Positions 24,517-33,276 of a stretch of DNA of 43,639 nucleotides are shown one piece after another (position 1 is the first letter of the stretch; the number at the start of each line of letters is the position of its first letter). The translations under genes and the position numbers were made by a program. Origin of the DNA: Bacteroidales bacterium (GTDB lineage: Bacteria; Bacteroidota; Bacteroidia; Bacteroidales; VadinHA17); assembly GCA_029932855.1 (NCBI GenBank), contig JAOZPG010000004.1, positions 114,253-157,891 on the forward strand, given 5' to 3'. The notes under the pieces were generated by a model. The model was given only the letters and a program-made list of their open reading frames with translations. It ran no database searches and was not told the DNA's origin.

Positions 24517-25767
24517 ATGAGATTTCTTAAATTAATCAGAGAAAGTTTTTTGTTTGCTATTCAGGCTGTTATATTAAACAAGCTAAGAACTTTCTTGTCC
24601 CTGCTGGGGATAACCATAGGTATATTTGCTATCATATCGGTTTTTACTGTTCTCGACTGGATGGAATCATCAATAAGAGAGAATATAGCTTCGCTGGGTG
24701 ATAAAACTGTTTATATAGATAAGTGGCCATGGGGTTTAGATCCTGACATAGAATGGTGGGATATAATGAAGCGTCCGGTACCAACGCTGACAGAGTATGA
24801 GGAACTAAAAAGACGACTTGTAAGTGCTAAGGCGGTTTCTTTTCTTGTCCAAAGTGGTGTAACAGTTAAATACAAAAATAATTCAGTTGAAAATAGCGGC
24901 TTTATTTCTACAACTAACGATTTTGCAGATATTCGTTCTTTTGAGATAGAGAAGGGCAGGTATTTTTCAGCTTTTGAATCAAGCAGTGGGAAAAATTATG
25001 CAATTATTGGTGCTGAGATTGCTGAAAAACTATTTGAGAATGACTATCCTGTAGGCAGGCAGATTACCATCAGGGGAAGGAAGATGATAGTGCTGGGTGT
25101 GCTGAAGAGAGAAGGAGTTGGGGGGCTTGGGGATAATGGTTTTGACAGGGTTGTTATGGTGCCGATTAATTTTACCAGAAACCTTATAAATCTGAGAAGT
25201 GAATCTATATCCCCACTGATAGTGGCAAAAGCAAAAGAAGGAGTATCCAACCAGGAATTCAGAGATGAGCTTACTGCACAAATGAGGGCTATCAGGAAAC
25301 TGAGACCGGATGAGAAAGATAATTTTTCCTTAAATCAGGCCAGTCTGATTACCCAGGGCATGGAGGCTATCTTTTCCGGTATCAATCTTGGTGGCTGGAT
25401 AATTGGTGGTTTCTCCATACTGGTTGGTGGTTTTGGCATTGCCAATATTATGTTTGTTTCGGTAAAAGAGAGAACTAAGACCATAGGGATTCAAAAAGCC
25501 CTTGGTGCAAAGAAAAATTTCATTTTACAGGAGTTTCTTTATGAATCCGTACTCTTGTCTCTTGTTGGGGGCTTGCTGGGACTGGTACTTGTTTTTGCAG
25601 GTACAATTGTAATGCGGCAGACTCTGGATGTCAACATTAGTCTTACTTTTGGAAATGTATTCCTTGCTCTTATGATATCAGGGACCATTGGTGTTGTTTC
25701 AGGCTATACACCTGCCCGTTCTGCTTCAAAACTTGATCCTGTAGAAGCTATGGGAGCGACTTTTTAA
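24517..25767 (+). CDS. ABC transporter permease, MacB/FtsX type
   Basis: A 416-residue inner-membrane protein with the MacB layout: a first membrane helix (LRTFLSLLGITIGIFAIISVFTVLD, about residues 24-48), a periplasmic MacB_PCD domain of about 240 residues, then three C-terminal helices including GGFSILVGGFGIANIMFVSV, the coupling segment KERTKTIGIQKALGAKK, and a terminal ARSASKLDPVEAMGATF signature. Such permeases work with a separate ATPase to move lipoproteins, peptides or envelope molecules mechanically. No ATPase is present in the window, so it is an orphan locally; its partner must be encoded elsewhere. It is monocistronic. Confidence 0.9.
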   Translation: MRFLKLIRESFLFAIQAVILNKLRTFLSLLGITIGIFAIISVFTVLDWMESSIRENIASLGDKTVYIDKWPWGLDPDIEWWDIMKRPVPTLTEYEELKRRLVSAKAVSFLVQSGVTVKYKNNSVENSGFISTTNDFADIRSFEIEKGRYFSAFESSSGKNYAIIGAEIAEKLFENDYPVGRQITIRGRKMIVLGVLKREGVGGLGDNGFDRVVMVPINFTRNLINLRSESISPLIVAKAKEGVSNQEFRDELTAQMRAIRKLRPDEKDNFSLNQASLITQGMEAIFSGINLGGWIIGGFSILVGGFGIANIMFVSVKERTKTIGIQKALGAKKNFILQEFLYESVLLSLVGGLLGLVLVFAGTIVMRQTLDVNISLTFGNVFLALMISGTIGVVSGYTPARSASKLDPVEAMGATF

Positions 25768-25827
25768 CGAGAAGCAAGACTGTGGTGTGGCATTATTATA
25801 GAGACAGGCTTAATAGATTTAATATAT

Positions 25828-27186
25828 TCAGAGAATTCCGTATAGTATTCTTCCTATCATCAGGTAAATAAAGAGTCCCATAATATCATTAAGAGTAGTG
25901 ATAAAAGGACCTGTTGCAAGAGCAGGATCAATTTTGGCTTTATCAAGGAAAAGAGGAATAAATGTACCAAAAAGTGAAGCAAATATTATTACAGAAAACA
26001 GAGCAATACTTACAGTAAGGGTTAGTGCAAATGAATCACTTACAAAGGAATTATAGATAAAAATAAGTCCCGACAGAATAAAGCCGTTAACTATTGCCAC
26101 AGATAGTTCTTTAAGTAATTTATGATATGTGCTACCTATACCCAGGGTATTGTTTGCAAGCCCCTGCACAATGATAGCCGAGGATTGTACTCCTACATTT
26201 CCTCCCATAGCGGCAATGAGGGGGATGAAAAATGCCATTTCAGGATAGGTGCCTAGATCCAGCTCGTAAATGCCAATTACTTTTGACACAAGCACACCAC
26301 CAAGGAGCCCTATCAATAGCCAGGGAATACGGGCCCTGGTAAGTATCCAGACACTATCGGATGACTCAACATCTTCTGATATACCTGAAGCCATCTGGTA
26401 ATCTTTTTCGGCTTCTTCCCTGATAATATCAACAACATCATCAATGGTAATGCGTCCAAGTAACCTGCCTATTGAGTCAATTACAGGAAGGGCAACCAGA
26501 TCGTATTTATCCATAATAGCGGCAACCTCCTCAGAGGAGGCATCTGTCTTAACTGATATGATCTCGGTATTTGCTATATCTTTAACTTTTTCCTTATTAT
26601 CACTAAGCAACATTTTTTTCAGTGAAACAGTGCCTAGTAGTTTTTCATCATTATCAACAACGTAAACATAATATATCTCATCAATTTCTTCAGCCTGCTT
26701 TCTCATCTCCCTCAGGCAGGTCGTAAGTGTCCAGTTTTCATTTACCTTTATTAATTCTTTGGCCATTAAACCACCGGCACTGTCCTCGTCATAGCTCATC
26801 AGGTCAACAATATCACCTGCCTGCTCTATATCTTCAATATGAGAAAGTATCTCTTCCTGTTTTTCCTCATCCAATGCACCAATTGCGTCGGCAGCATCAT
26901 CAGAGTCCATTTCCTCAATAAATTGTTTGGCTACTAGTCTGGAAGGAAGAACTTTCAGGAATTTTGATATATCATCTTCATCAAGTTCTGCAATTACATC
27001 AGCGGCTGTTTCGCTGTCGAGTAAAAGATAGAGAAATTTAGCTTCTTCTATATTCAGTTCATCGTAGATCTCTGCAATATCAGCAGCATGAAGCTCATCC
27101 ATTAATTTTCTGGCAACATCCCTGTCATTCTTTTCAATGCTTAGCCTTATATCTTCTATGAATTTTTTTGTTAATTCGAAAGGCAT
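25828..27186 (-). CDS. mgtE: Magnesium transporter MgtE
   Basis: A 452-residue Mg2+ channel. The N-terminal superhelical MgtE_N domain (residues 1-125, rich in DELHAADIAEIYDEL-type repeats) is followed by two CBS domains (about 130-255) that sense Mg2+, the plug helix, and five membrane helices. The pore signature FIPLIAAMGGNVGVQSSAIIVQGL is present. Length is normal. It lies 19 bp downstream of ksgA and is probably cotranscribed; Mg2+ supply and ribosome assembly are linked physiologically, but this is only a contextual remark. Confidence 0.96.
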   Translation of the reverse strand: MPFELTKKFIEDIRLSIEKNDRDVARKLMDELHAADIAEIYDELNIEEAKFLYLLLDSETAADVIAELDEDDISKFLKVLPSRLVAKQFIEEMDSDDAADAIGALDEEKQEEILSHIEDIEQAGDIVDLMSYDEDSAGGLMAKELIKVNENWTLTTCLREMRKQAEEIDEIYYVYVVDNDEKLLGTVSLKKMLLSDNKEKVKDIANTEIISVKTDASSEEVAAIMDKYDLVALPVIDSIGRLLGRITIDDVVDIIREEAEKDYQMASGISEDVESSDSVWILTRARIPWLLIGLLGGVLVSKVIGIYELDLGTYPEMAFFIPLIAAMGGNVGVQSSAIIVQGLANNTLGIGSTYHKLLKELSVAIVNGFILSGLIFIYNSFVSDSFALTLTVSIALFSVIIFASLFGTFIPLFLDKAKIDPALATGPFITTLNDIMGLFIYLMIGRILYGIL

Positions 27187-27205
27187 GATAGATATCTTAG
27201 ATAAA

Positions 27206-28000
27206 TTAATGTTTGGTTTTTAAACTTCGCCTTTTTTCTATCCAGGTGCAAAGATCAAGAAAATCTTCTACCCCAAGCTGCTCAGGCCGTTTTATTAACA
27301 GAGCATGATCTTCCTGCAAAGGTAATAATATGTTTTTTAAGGAGTTTCTTAACATTTTCCTTCTTTGATTAAAACCTGTTTTTACCACTCTGAAGAAGAG
27401 TTTTTCATCACATGGAAGTTTCTTTCTTTTGTTGCGATAAAGCTTTATTACGCTTGACTGTACCCTTGGGGGAGGATCAAATACTTTTGTGCCAACATTA
27501 AATAAGCGTTCAACGCTGTAAAAAGTCTGGATCAGGACACTAAGAATCCCATAAGTCTTAGATCCCGGACCCGAGGCTATTCTTTCGGCTACCTCTTTTT
27601 GTATCATACATACTAGCTGTGGAATATAATTCCTGTATTCAAGTACCCTGAAGAAGATCTGGCTGGAGATATTATAGGGAAAGTTGCCGATTAGAATGAA
27701 TTTCTTTTGTTCCCACAGTGATTTAATATCCAGTTTCAGGAAATCTTCATGCAGAATATTTTCTTGTAGTGCGGGAAATTTTTCCTTAAGGTATGTTACA
27801 GCTATGTTGTCAACTTCAATAAGTTTAAGGTTAGTATCCGGAAGCTCTGCAATGTAAGTCGTTAATATCCCCTTTCCAGGTCCCAGCTCCAGTATATTAC
27901 CGTACAGTCCGGTATCCATGGCGCCAACGATTTTTCTGGCAATATTATGGTCAGTTAAGAAGTGCTGACCCAGGCTTTTTTTTGGAGTTATAGTCTTCAT
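27206..28000 (-). CDS. rsmA: 16S rRNA (adenine1518/1519-N6)-dimethyltransferase RsmA/KsgA
   Basis: A 264-residue methyltransferase that dimethylates two adjacent adenosines in helix 45 of 16S rRNA late in 30S assembly. The N-terminus KKSLGQHFLTDHNIARKI is diagnostic, the SAM motif is NILELGPGKGILT, and the catalytic motif IV is NFPYNISSQIFF (NLPY variant). The C-terminal part carries FDPPPRVQSSVIKL. ATG at 28000; the mgtE gene follows. Confidence 0.97.
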   Translation of the reverse strand: MKTITPKKSLGQHFLTDHNIARKIVGAMDTGLYGNILELGPGKGILTTYIAELPDTNLKLIEVDNIAVTYLKEKFPALQENILHEDFLKLDIKSLWEQKKFILIGNFPYNISSQIFFRVLEYRNYIPQLVCMIQKEVAERIASGPGSKTYGILSVLIQTFYSVERLFNVGTKVFDPPPRVQSSVIKLYRNKRKKLPCDEKLFFRVVKTGFNQRRKMLRNSLKNILLPLQEDHALLIKRPEQLGVEDFLDLCTWIEKRRSLKTKH

Positions 28001-28090
28001 ATCCTTAAGGAATCATGGACAAAATACTTAAAATTCAGGAATGCCAGATACTTATTAATAGAATTTCTTACAAAATCAAAAGGGTATTTA

Positions 28091-28098
28091 TATTTTTG
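28091..28098 (+). promoter_or_regulatory. Probable promoter -7 element of the patB-carA operon
   Basis: TATTTTTG exactly fits TAnnTTTG and ends 23 nt before the ATG at 28122. The -33 region (TTTC, spacing 23) is poor. Confidence 0.45.
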
Positions 28099-28121
28099 CC
28101 TGACGCAATAATATAAAAGAG

Positions 28122-29300
28122 ATGGAATATAATTTCGACCAGCCTGTAAACAGGGAAAATTCAAATTGTTTAAAGTTTGATGACAGGCAAAGGTTTTTCG
28201 GGTCCACAGACCTGATACCCATGTGGGTCGCTGATATGGATTTCCAAACACCTCCTTTTATAATTGATGCCATCAAGAAGAGGGCAGGCCATCCTGTTTA
28301 TGGTTATTCTTTTCGTCCTGAAGAATACTACAGTTCAATATCGTCGTGGTATAAAAGAAGACAGGGCTGGATGATCAGGGAGAGTGAGATATGTTTTTCC
28401 CCCGGAGTGGTTCCGGCCCTTAATATGCTTATTCAGACTTTCAGCAGTGAAAACGATAGAATATTAATTCAGCCTCCTGTTTATAATCCTTTTTTCTCAG
28501 CAATTGAGAACAATAAGAGGCAGTTGGTAATAAATCAATTGATACTTGAAAATGGCAGGTACAGGATGGACCTTGATGACCTGGAAGAGAAATTTGAAAC
28601 CGGAGTCAAAATGCTACTGTTTTCCAGTCCTCATAACCCGGTTAGCCGTGCCTGGACTGAAGATGAGTTAATAGATTTTGCTAAACTCTGCAAAAAATAT
28701 AATGTGCTTATAGTTTCGGATGAGATACATGGAGATCTGGTCCTCCCGGGACATAAACATAATCCATTGTCTGTGGTTTTTGAAGAATATAAGGATAATA
28801 TAATATCATGTATAGCTCCCAGTAAAACATTTAATCTTGCGGGATTGGCTACCTCATCTGTGATTATCCCTGATGAAAAAAAAAGAGAGCAATTCATGAA
28901 CATACTGGATAGGATGAAACTTGGCATGGGTAATTTATTCGGGATTACAGCCTCAATAGCTGCTTATAATAATGGGGACGAATGGCTTGATCAGCTTCTT
29001 GAATACGTGAAGGGGAATGTTGATTACGTAGACTATTTCATCAAGACCAGGATCCCCCATCTGAAATTAATTGCCCCTGAAGCTACTTACCTGCTATGGA
29101 TAGATTTCAGGGGACTTGGACTTGGGAATGATGAGTTAAAGGATTTTCTTATCTATAATGCCAAACTTGGGTTTAATGATGGCAGGATTTATAGGGATGG
29201 TGGAGAAGGATTTTTCAGGATGAACGTGGCATGTCCCAGGGAAACTGTGGAAACTGCAATGAAAAGACTGGAAAGCTCAATAAATAGTTTAAACTTGTAA
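28122..29300 (+). CDS. PatB/MalY-type pyridoxal-phosphate C-S lyase or aminotransferase
   Basis: A 392-residue fold-type I PLP enzyme. The N-terminal block LIPMWVADMDFQTPPFI is the mark of the MalY/PatB branch (cystathionine beta-lyases). VSDEIHGDLVLPGHKHNP carries the Asp that contacts the PLP ring nitrogen, and APSKTFNLAGLATS carries the Schiff-base lysine. GFFRMNVACPRETVETAMKRL near the C-terminus is the carboxylate-binding arginine region. Likely reactions are beta-elimination of cystathionine or cysteine to give homocysteine or sulfide; transaminase activity cannot be excluded. It ends 5 bp before carA, an unusual partner. Confidence 0.88.
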   Translation: MEYNFDQPVNRENSNCLKFDDRQRFFGSTDLIPMWVADMDFQTPPFIIDAIKKRAGHPVYGYSFRPEEYYSSISSWYKRRQGWMIRESEICFSPGVVPALNMLIQTFSSENDRILIQPPVYNPFFSAIENNKRQLVINQLILENGRYRMDLDDLEEKFETGVKMLLFSSPHNPVSRAWTEDELIDFAKLCKKYNVLIVSDEIHGDLVLPGHKHNPLSVVFEEYKDNIISCIAPSKTFNLAGLATSSVIIPDEKKREQFMNILDRMKLGMGNLFGITASIAAYNNGDEWLDQLLEYVKGNVDYVDYFIKTRIPHLKLIAPEATYLLWIDFRGLGLGNDELKDFLIYNAKLGFNDGRIYRDGGEGFFRMNVACPRETVETAMKRLESSINSLNL

Positions 29301-29305
29301 TAAGC

Positions 29306-30385
29306 ATGAAAGAATCACATTCTATAAAACTTATTCTGGAAGACGGTACAGAATATATTGGAAAATCATTTGGAGCCCGGGAATCAATATCGGGTGAGGT
29401 GGTTTTTAATACTGCAATGACCGGTTATCCTGAAAGTCTTACAGATCCAAGCTACAAGGGGCAGATACTTGTTCTGACCTATCCGCTGGTTGGGAATTAC
29501 GGAACACCGGTCTGGGATAAGGAGAACCATATGCTTAAATATTATGAATCTGACAAGATTCATATATCCGGACTGATAGTATCAGATTATTCTTTTCAGT
29601 ACAGTCACTGGAATGCCAGGGGCAGTCTTGCCGACTGGCTTGAGAAGAATTCTGTGCCCGGAATATATGGTATTGATACCAGGGCACTTACTAAAAAACT
29701 CAGGGAAAGTGGAACCATGTTGGGTAAGATCATTTATCAGGAAGAAAATATTGAATGGTATGATCCTAATAAAGATAATCTGGTAGCCATGGTAAGTACA
29801 GCTAAGAGAGAGGTTTATGGCAAGGGAAAAAATAAGATATTGCTTGTGGATTGTGGTGTGAAAAATAATATTGTCAGGTACTTACTGGAGAAAGATACAA
29901 CTGTAATTCGTGTGCCATGGGATCATGATATCTCTAAAGAGGATTATGACGGCTTGTTTATTTCCAATGGTCCCGGCGATCCAAGGATGTGTGATATAAC
30001 TATTAAGAACCTTAAATCAGCACTGGATGGGACAAAACCTGTTTTTGGGATATGCCTGGGCAACCAACTCCTGGCCCTGGCTTCCGGTGCTGAGACATAT
30101 AAGCTGAAGTACGGACACAGAAGTCATAACCAGCCGGTTCTGAAAGTGGGTACAAAAAGGGCATATATTACTTCACAGAATCATGGGTTTGCCGTGGATA
30201 ATGAAAGTTTGGGCAAGGACTGGGAACCACTGTTTATAAATATTAATGATGGCACTAACGAGGGAATGAAGCATAAGACAAAGCCGGTATTTTCTACACA
30301 ATTTCACCCCGAAGCCTCTGGGGGGCCAACAGATACGGCCTTTTTGTTTGATGAGTTCGTGGAAATGATAGAAGAACAGAAATAA
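29306..30385 (+). CDS. carA: Carbamoyl-phosphate synthase small subunit
   Basis: A 359-residue glutamine amidotransferase subunit feeding ammonia to CarB for carbamoyl phosphate used in arginine and pyrimidine synthesis. The N-terminal CPSase_sm domain shows SGEVVFNTAMTGYPESLTDPSYKGQI. The class I amidotransferase domain has the nucleophile in FGICLGNQLLALASG, then LKYGHRSHNQPV and FSTQFHPEASGGPTDT with the His-Glu pair. It starts 5 bp after the PatB-type gene and is not adjacent to carB, which lies 7 kb to the right. No ARG box is visible upstream. Confidence 0.97.
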   Translation: MKESHSIKLILEDGTEYIGKSFGARESISGEVVFNTAMTGYPESLTDPSYKGQILVLTYPLVGNYGTPVWDKENHMLKYYESDKIHISGLIVSDYSFQYSHWNARGSLADWLEKNSVPGIYGIDTRALTKKLRESGTMLGKIIYQEENIEWYDPNKDNLVAMVSTAKREVYGKGKNKILLVDCGVKNNIVRYLLEKDTTVIRVPWDHDISKEDYDGLFISNGPGDPRMCDITIKNLKSALDGTKPVFGICLGNQLLALASGAETYKLKYGHRSHNQPVLKVGTKRAYITSQNHGFAVDNESLGKDWEPLFININDGTNEGMKHKTKPVFSTQFHPEASGGPTDTAFLFDEFVEMIEEQK

Positions 30386-30464
30386 TAACTATTCTTTTTA
30401 TAGTTCCATTCATCTAAATACAATAAAAATGTTTGAAGCATTAAGCAGGCAAAGAAAGTATTAT

Positions 30465-31715
30465 TCATAAATCCCTTACCTGGCCATTCCCATAAATAAT
30501 GTATTTTGTTGTGGTAAGCTCATTCAGACCCATGGGCCCCCTGGCATGGAGCTTCTGGGTGCTTATGCCTATTTCGGCACCGTAACCGAATTCATAACCG
30601 TCAGTAAAGCGGGTAGAGGCATTTACATAAACAGCAGCTGCATCGATCTCGTTTAAAAAGCGCTGAGCATGTGAGTAATCCTCTGTAATAATTGCTTCAG
30701 AGTGTTTTGTTCCGTATTTGCCAATATGATCCATTGCTTCATCGAGTGAGTTAACAATCTTAACAGAAATAATGAGATCGAGATATTCTGTTGCCCAGTC
30801 TTCTTCAGTAGCCAGTTTTGCCCGGGGATAATATTTAAGAACCCTTTTGTCTCCCCTTATCTCTACATTCTTTGCGGCCAGATTTTTACATATTTCTGGA
30901 ATATATTTTTCTGCAAGTGATGAATGAATAAGTAGTGATTCTGCTGCATTACATACTCCAGGTCGTTGAGTCTTTGCATTTATAATTATTTTATTTGCCA
31001 TCCCGGTATGGGCTTTGCTGTCAACATAGATATGGCAATTGCCAACCCCGGTCTCAATAACCGGAACAGTACTGTTTTCAACCACTGTTTTAATAAGTCC
31101 CGCCCCGCCGCGGGGAATGAGCAGGTCGAGATAATCATTCAGTTTCATCAAGGCCATGGCACTTTCACGCTTGGTGTTTTCCACCAGCTGTACTGCTTCA
31201 ACAGGAAAGCCGGAATCAGCAAGAGCCTGCTGAAGAACTGTTTGTATTGCCAGATTTGAGTTTATGGCTTCTTTGCCTCCCCTGAGGATTGATGCATTAC
31301 CGGTTTTTAAACATAAGCCGAATGCATCTGCAGTAACATTGGGTCTTGATTCATATATTATCCCTATAACTCCTATCGGCACCCTCTGTTTTCCTATCAT
31401 TAGTCCGTTTGGTCTTTTATCCATATTCATCACTTCCCCTACGGGATCTTTCAGGGCTGCAATTTCCTGCAACCCCACGGCCATTCCTTTTATCCTGCTT
31501 TTATCAAGACTCAGCCTGTCAAGTAAAGCCCCTTTAATACCATTTTCCTCTGCCTTTAGCAGGTCTTTTTTATTTGCAGCCAGAATATCTTCCTGCTTTT
31601 CTTCAAGCAGTCCGGCAGCCCTTATTAATACTTCATTTTTACTGACTGAAGAAGTTTTCATCAGGAAGTTTGCCGCTTCTTTTGCCTTCACGCCTTTTTT
31701 TATCAGTTCTTCCAT
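30465..31715 (-). CDS. proA: Gamma-glutamyl phosphate reductase
   Basis: A 416-residue NADPH-dependent member of the aldehyde dehydrogenase superfamily converting glutamyl-5-phosphate to glutamate semialdehyde in proline synthesis. The catalytic Cys is in [46 protein letters not shown] and the C-terminal [22 protein letters not shown] are family signatures. It is the last gene of the argR-side operon, 88 bp after proB, a spacing that allows a separate promoter although I see none. Confidence 0.97.
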   Translation of the reverse strand: MEELIKKGVKAKEAANFLMKTSSVSKNEVLIRAAGLLEEKQEDILAANKKDLLKAEENGIKGALLDRLSLDKSRIKGMAVGLQEIAALKDPVGEVMNMDKRPNGLMIGKQRVPIGVIGIIYESRPNVTADAFGLCLKTGNASILRGGKEAINSNLAIQTVLQQALADSGFPVEAVQLVENTKRESAMALMKLNDYLDLLIPRGGAGLIKTVVENSTVPVIETGVGNCHIYVDSKAHTGMANKIIINAKTQRPGVCNAAESLLIHSSLAEKYIPEICKNLAAKNVEIRGDKRVLKYYPRAKLATEEDWATEYLDLIISVKIVNSLDEAMDHIGKYGTKHSEAIITEDYSHAQRFLNEIDAAAVYVNASTRFTDGYEFGYGAEIGISTQKLHARGPMGLNELTTTKYIIYGNGQVRDL

Positions 31716-31803
31716 TATTGCTTGTATTTTTATAGCTGTATAAAATGCTTCTTGTTTTATTCGACAGATATTTTTCTAACTAGTTTCCAGTTGTAGGATA
31801 TTT

Positions 31804-32604
31804 TTAATTATTGTCTGCTTCAAAATAGGTTCCCAGCTCTTTACCTTTTATCAGATCATAAATTATTTCCGGGTCTTTGCCGTTTGCAAGAATAACATCT
31901 ATTCCTGCTTCAAAGCATTTTTTAATTGCATCTATCTTGGTTGTCATTCCCCCTGTTCCAAATGAATTTTCCGAGCCACCGGCACTTTTCTCCAGTTCTG
32001 GCGATATATGAGTGACGCTTGGAATTAGCCTGGCATCTTTTACGCGCCTGGGGTCGGCAGAATAGAGTCCGTCAATATCGGAAAGCATTATCAGAAGGTC
32101 TGCCTCAATAAGCTCAGCTACGCTTGCCGAAAGAACATCATTATTTCCAAATTCTATACCTCGTGTTGATACTGTATCATTTTCATTAATAATGGCAATG
32201 ATATTCATTTTCAGCAGGGCATTGAGAGTGTTATATGCATTAATGCGACGCATAGGGTTGGTACAACCGTCTTTTGTTAACAATACCTGTGCAACAAGCT
32301 GCCCATGTTGCATAAAGAATTTCTGATATATCTTTAGCAATTCAGCCTGACCTATGGCTGCCAGTGCCTGTTTTTCAGCCAGATTGCCGGGTTTCTTTTT
32401 TGCACCGGTAATCCCTCCTCCCACAGCTACAGCTCCTGAGCTTACCAATATCAGATTCTTTCCTTCATTCCTGATCTTTGTAAGTACTGAGGCAAGTAAT
32501 TCCATTCTTTGAAGGTTAATTCTGCCATTGGAGAATGAAAGTGAGGAGCTGCCAACCTTAACGACTATTCTTTTCTTATTCGAAAGTTTATTTTCTCTAT
32601 CCAT
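31804..32604 (-). CDS. proB: Glutamate 5-kinase
   Basis: A 266-residue amino-acid kinase phosphorylating glutamate, the committed step of proline synthesis. The kinase motifs are complete: VVKVGSSSL (residues 14-22), LVSSGAVAVG (54-63), IINENDTVS (138-146), FGNNDVLSA (152-160), LSDIDGLYSADPR (174-186) and GTGGMTTKIDA (216-226). It lacks the C-terminal PUA domain of the 367-residue E. coli enzyme, as is common in many bacteria. It begins 3 bp after the degenerate paralogue upstream. Confidence 0.95.
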   Translation of the reverse strand: MDRENKLSNKKRIVVKVGSSSLSFSNGRINLQRMELLASVLTKIRNEGKNLILVSSGAVAVGGGITGAKKKPGNLAEKQALAAIGQAELLKIYQKFFMQHGQLVAQVLLTKDGCTNPMRRINAYNTLNALLKMNIIAIINENDTVSTRGIEFGNNDVLSASVAELIEADLLIMLSDIDGLYSADPRRVKDARLIPSVTHISPELEKSAGGSENSFGTGGMTTKIDAIKKCFEAGIDVILANGKDPEIIYDLIKGKELGTYFEADNN

Positions 32605-32607
32605 AAC

Positions 32608-33276
32608 TTAGGGCTGGAATGATATTTTACTGTAATCTTCCGGGAATGCTTCAGATAAATATTTGTTTCCGGAGATTTTGTTTTTAACATCTGAAATAGT
32701 CTCAATCAGTCCGGTCTCATCAATTAGCATGTTCTTAAGCTTCCTGCCCCTGAATATTAACTGAAATTTTCGCTTCTCTTCAGATTTTGCCAGTATGAGT
32801 CCGGCACCTACGAGTTCGGCAACATTAAGCACCATGTAATAATTATCATCAAGGTCAATATCGTCGGTAGATACAGAGTCGTTTTCATTGATTATGGGAA
32901 TGATTTCTTTTGATAGCAAAATTTTTAGTGTGTTCTTGGCGTTCAGCTTCCTGTCGGGATTGCTTATTACGTCGTTAGTGAGAAGCACCTGGGCAGCCAT
33001 CTGGTTGAAAATATCGAAATAGTAACGGTAATATTTCATCAGTTCTACCTGTCCCACCGCTGAAACAGCCTGCTTCTGTATCCTGCTCACGGGCATTTGT
33101 TCAAATCCCAGTTTCGCTGCCCCGAGGAAAATCGCCCCGGAAGAAACCAGCAGTATGTCAATGCCGCTGTTCCTCAGATTAGTGAGCACCAGTGTCAGCC
33201 TTTCCATCTTTTTCTTATCGAATGTGCCGTCTGTACTTAATAAATAATTTATTTCAAGCTTTACTACTATTTTCAT
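32608..33276 (-). CDS. Degenerate glutamate 5-kinase paralogue (probable pseudokinase)
   Basis: A 222-residue uninterrupted frame clearly homologous to the adjacent ProB over residues 1-160. It keeps LLVSSGAIFLG (42-52), KQAVSAVGQVELMKYY (68-83), AAQVLLTNDVISNPDR (94-109) and the glutamate-side motif IINENDSVS (128-136). The nucleotide side is gone: the opening glycine/serine loop is KLEINYLL instead of KVGSSSL, the NND motif reads LDDNYYMVL, the S-D-x-x-G-L-Y-x-x-D-P-R block is replaced by LAKSEEKRKFQL, and the GTGGM.TK lysine segment is absent. It overlaps argH by 4 bp (ATGA) and ends 3 bp before proB, so it is translationally coupled. It is probably inactive as a kinase but maintained; a regulatory or structural partner of ProB is a reasonable inference. 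Confidence 0.85.
   Translation of the reverse strand: MKIVVKLEINYLLSTDGTFDKKKMERLTLVLTNLRNSGIDILLVSSGAIFLGAAKLGFEQMPVSRIQKQAVSAVGQVELMKYYRYYFDIFNQMAAQVLLTNDVISNPDRKLNAKNTLKILLSKEIIPIINENDSVSTDDIDLDDNYYMVLNVAELVGAGLILAKSEEKRKFQLIFRGRKLKNMLIDETGLIETISDVKNKISGNKYLSEAFPEDYSKISFQP

Noticed and set aside
30386-30464. AACTAT-TCTTTTT-ATAGTT hairpin between carA and proA, considered as a bidirectional terminator.
   Set aside because: The stem is only six mostly A-T pairs and the following bases are not T-rich.
31264-31743. A 159-codon plus-strand frame opposite the start of proA.
   Set aside because: It is a low-complexity Ser/Phe/Pro product, the expected mirror image of a Lys/Glu-rich N-terminus.
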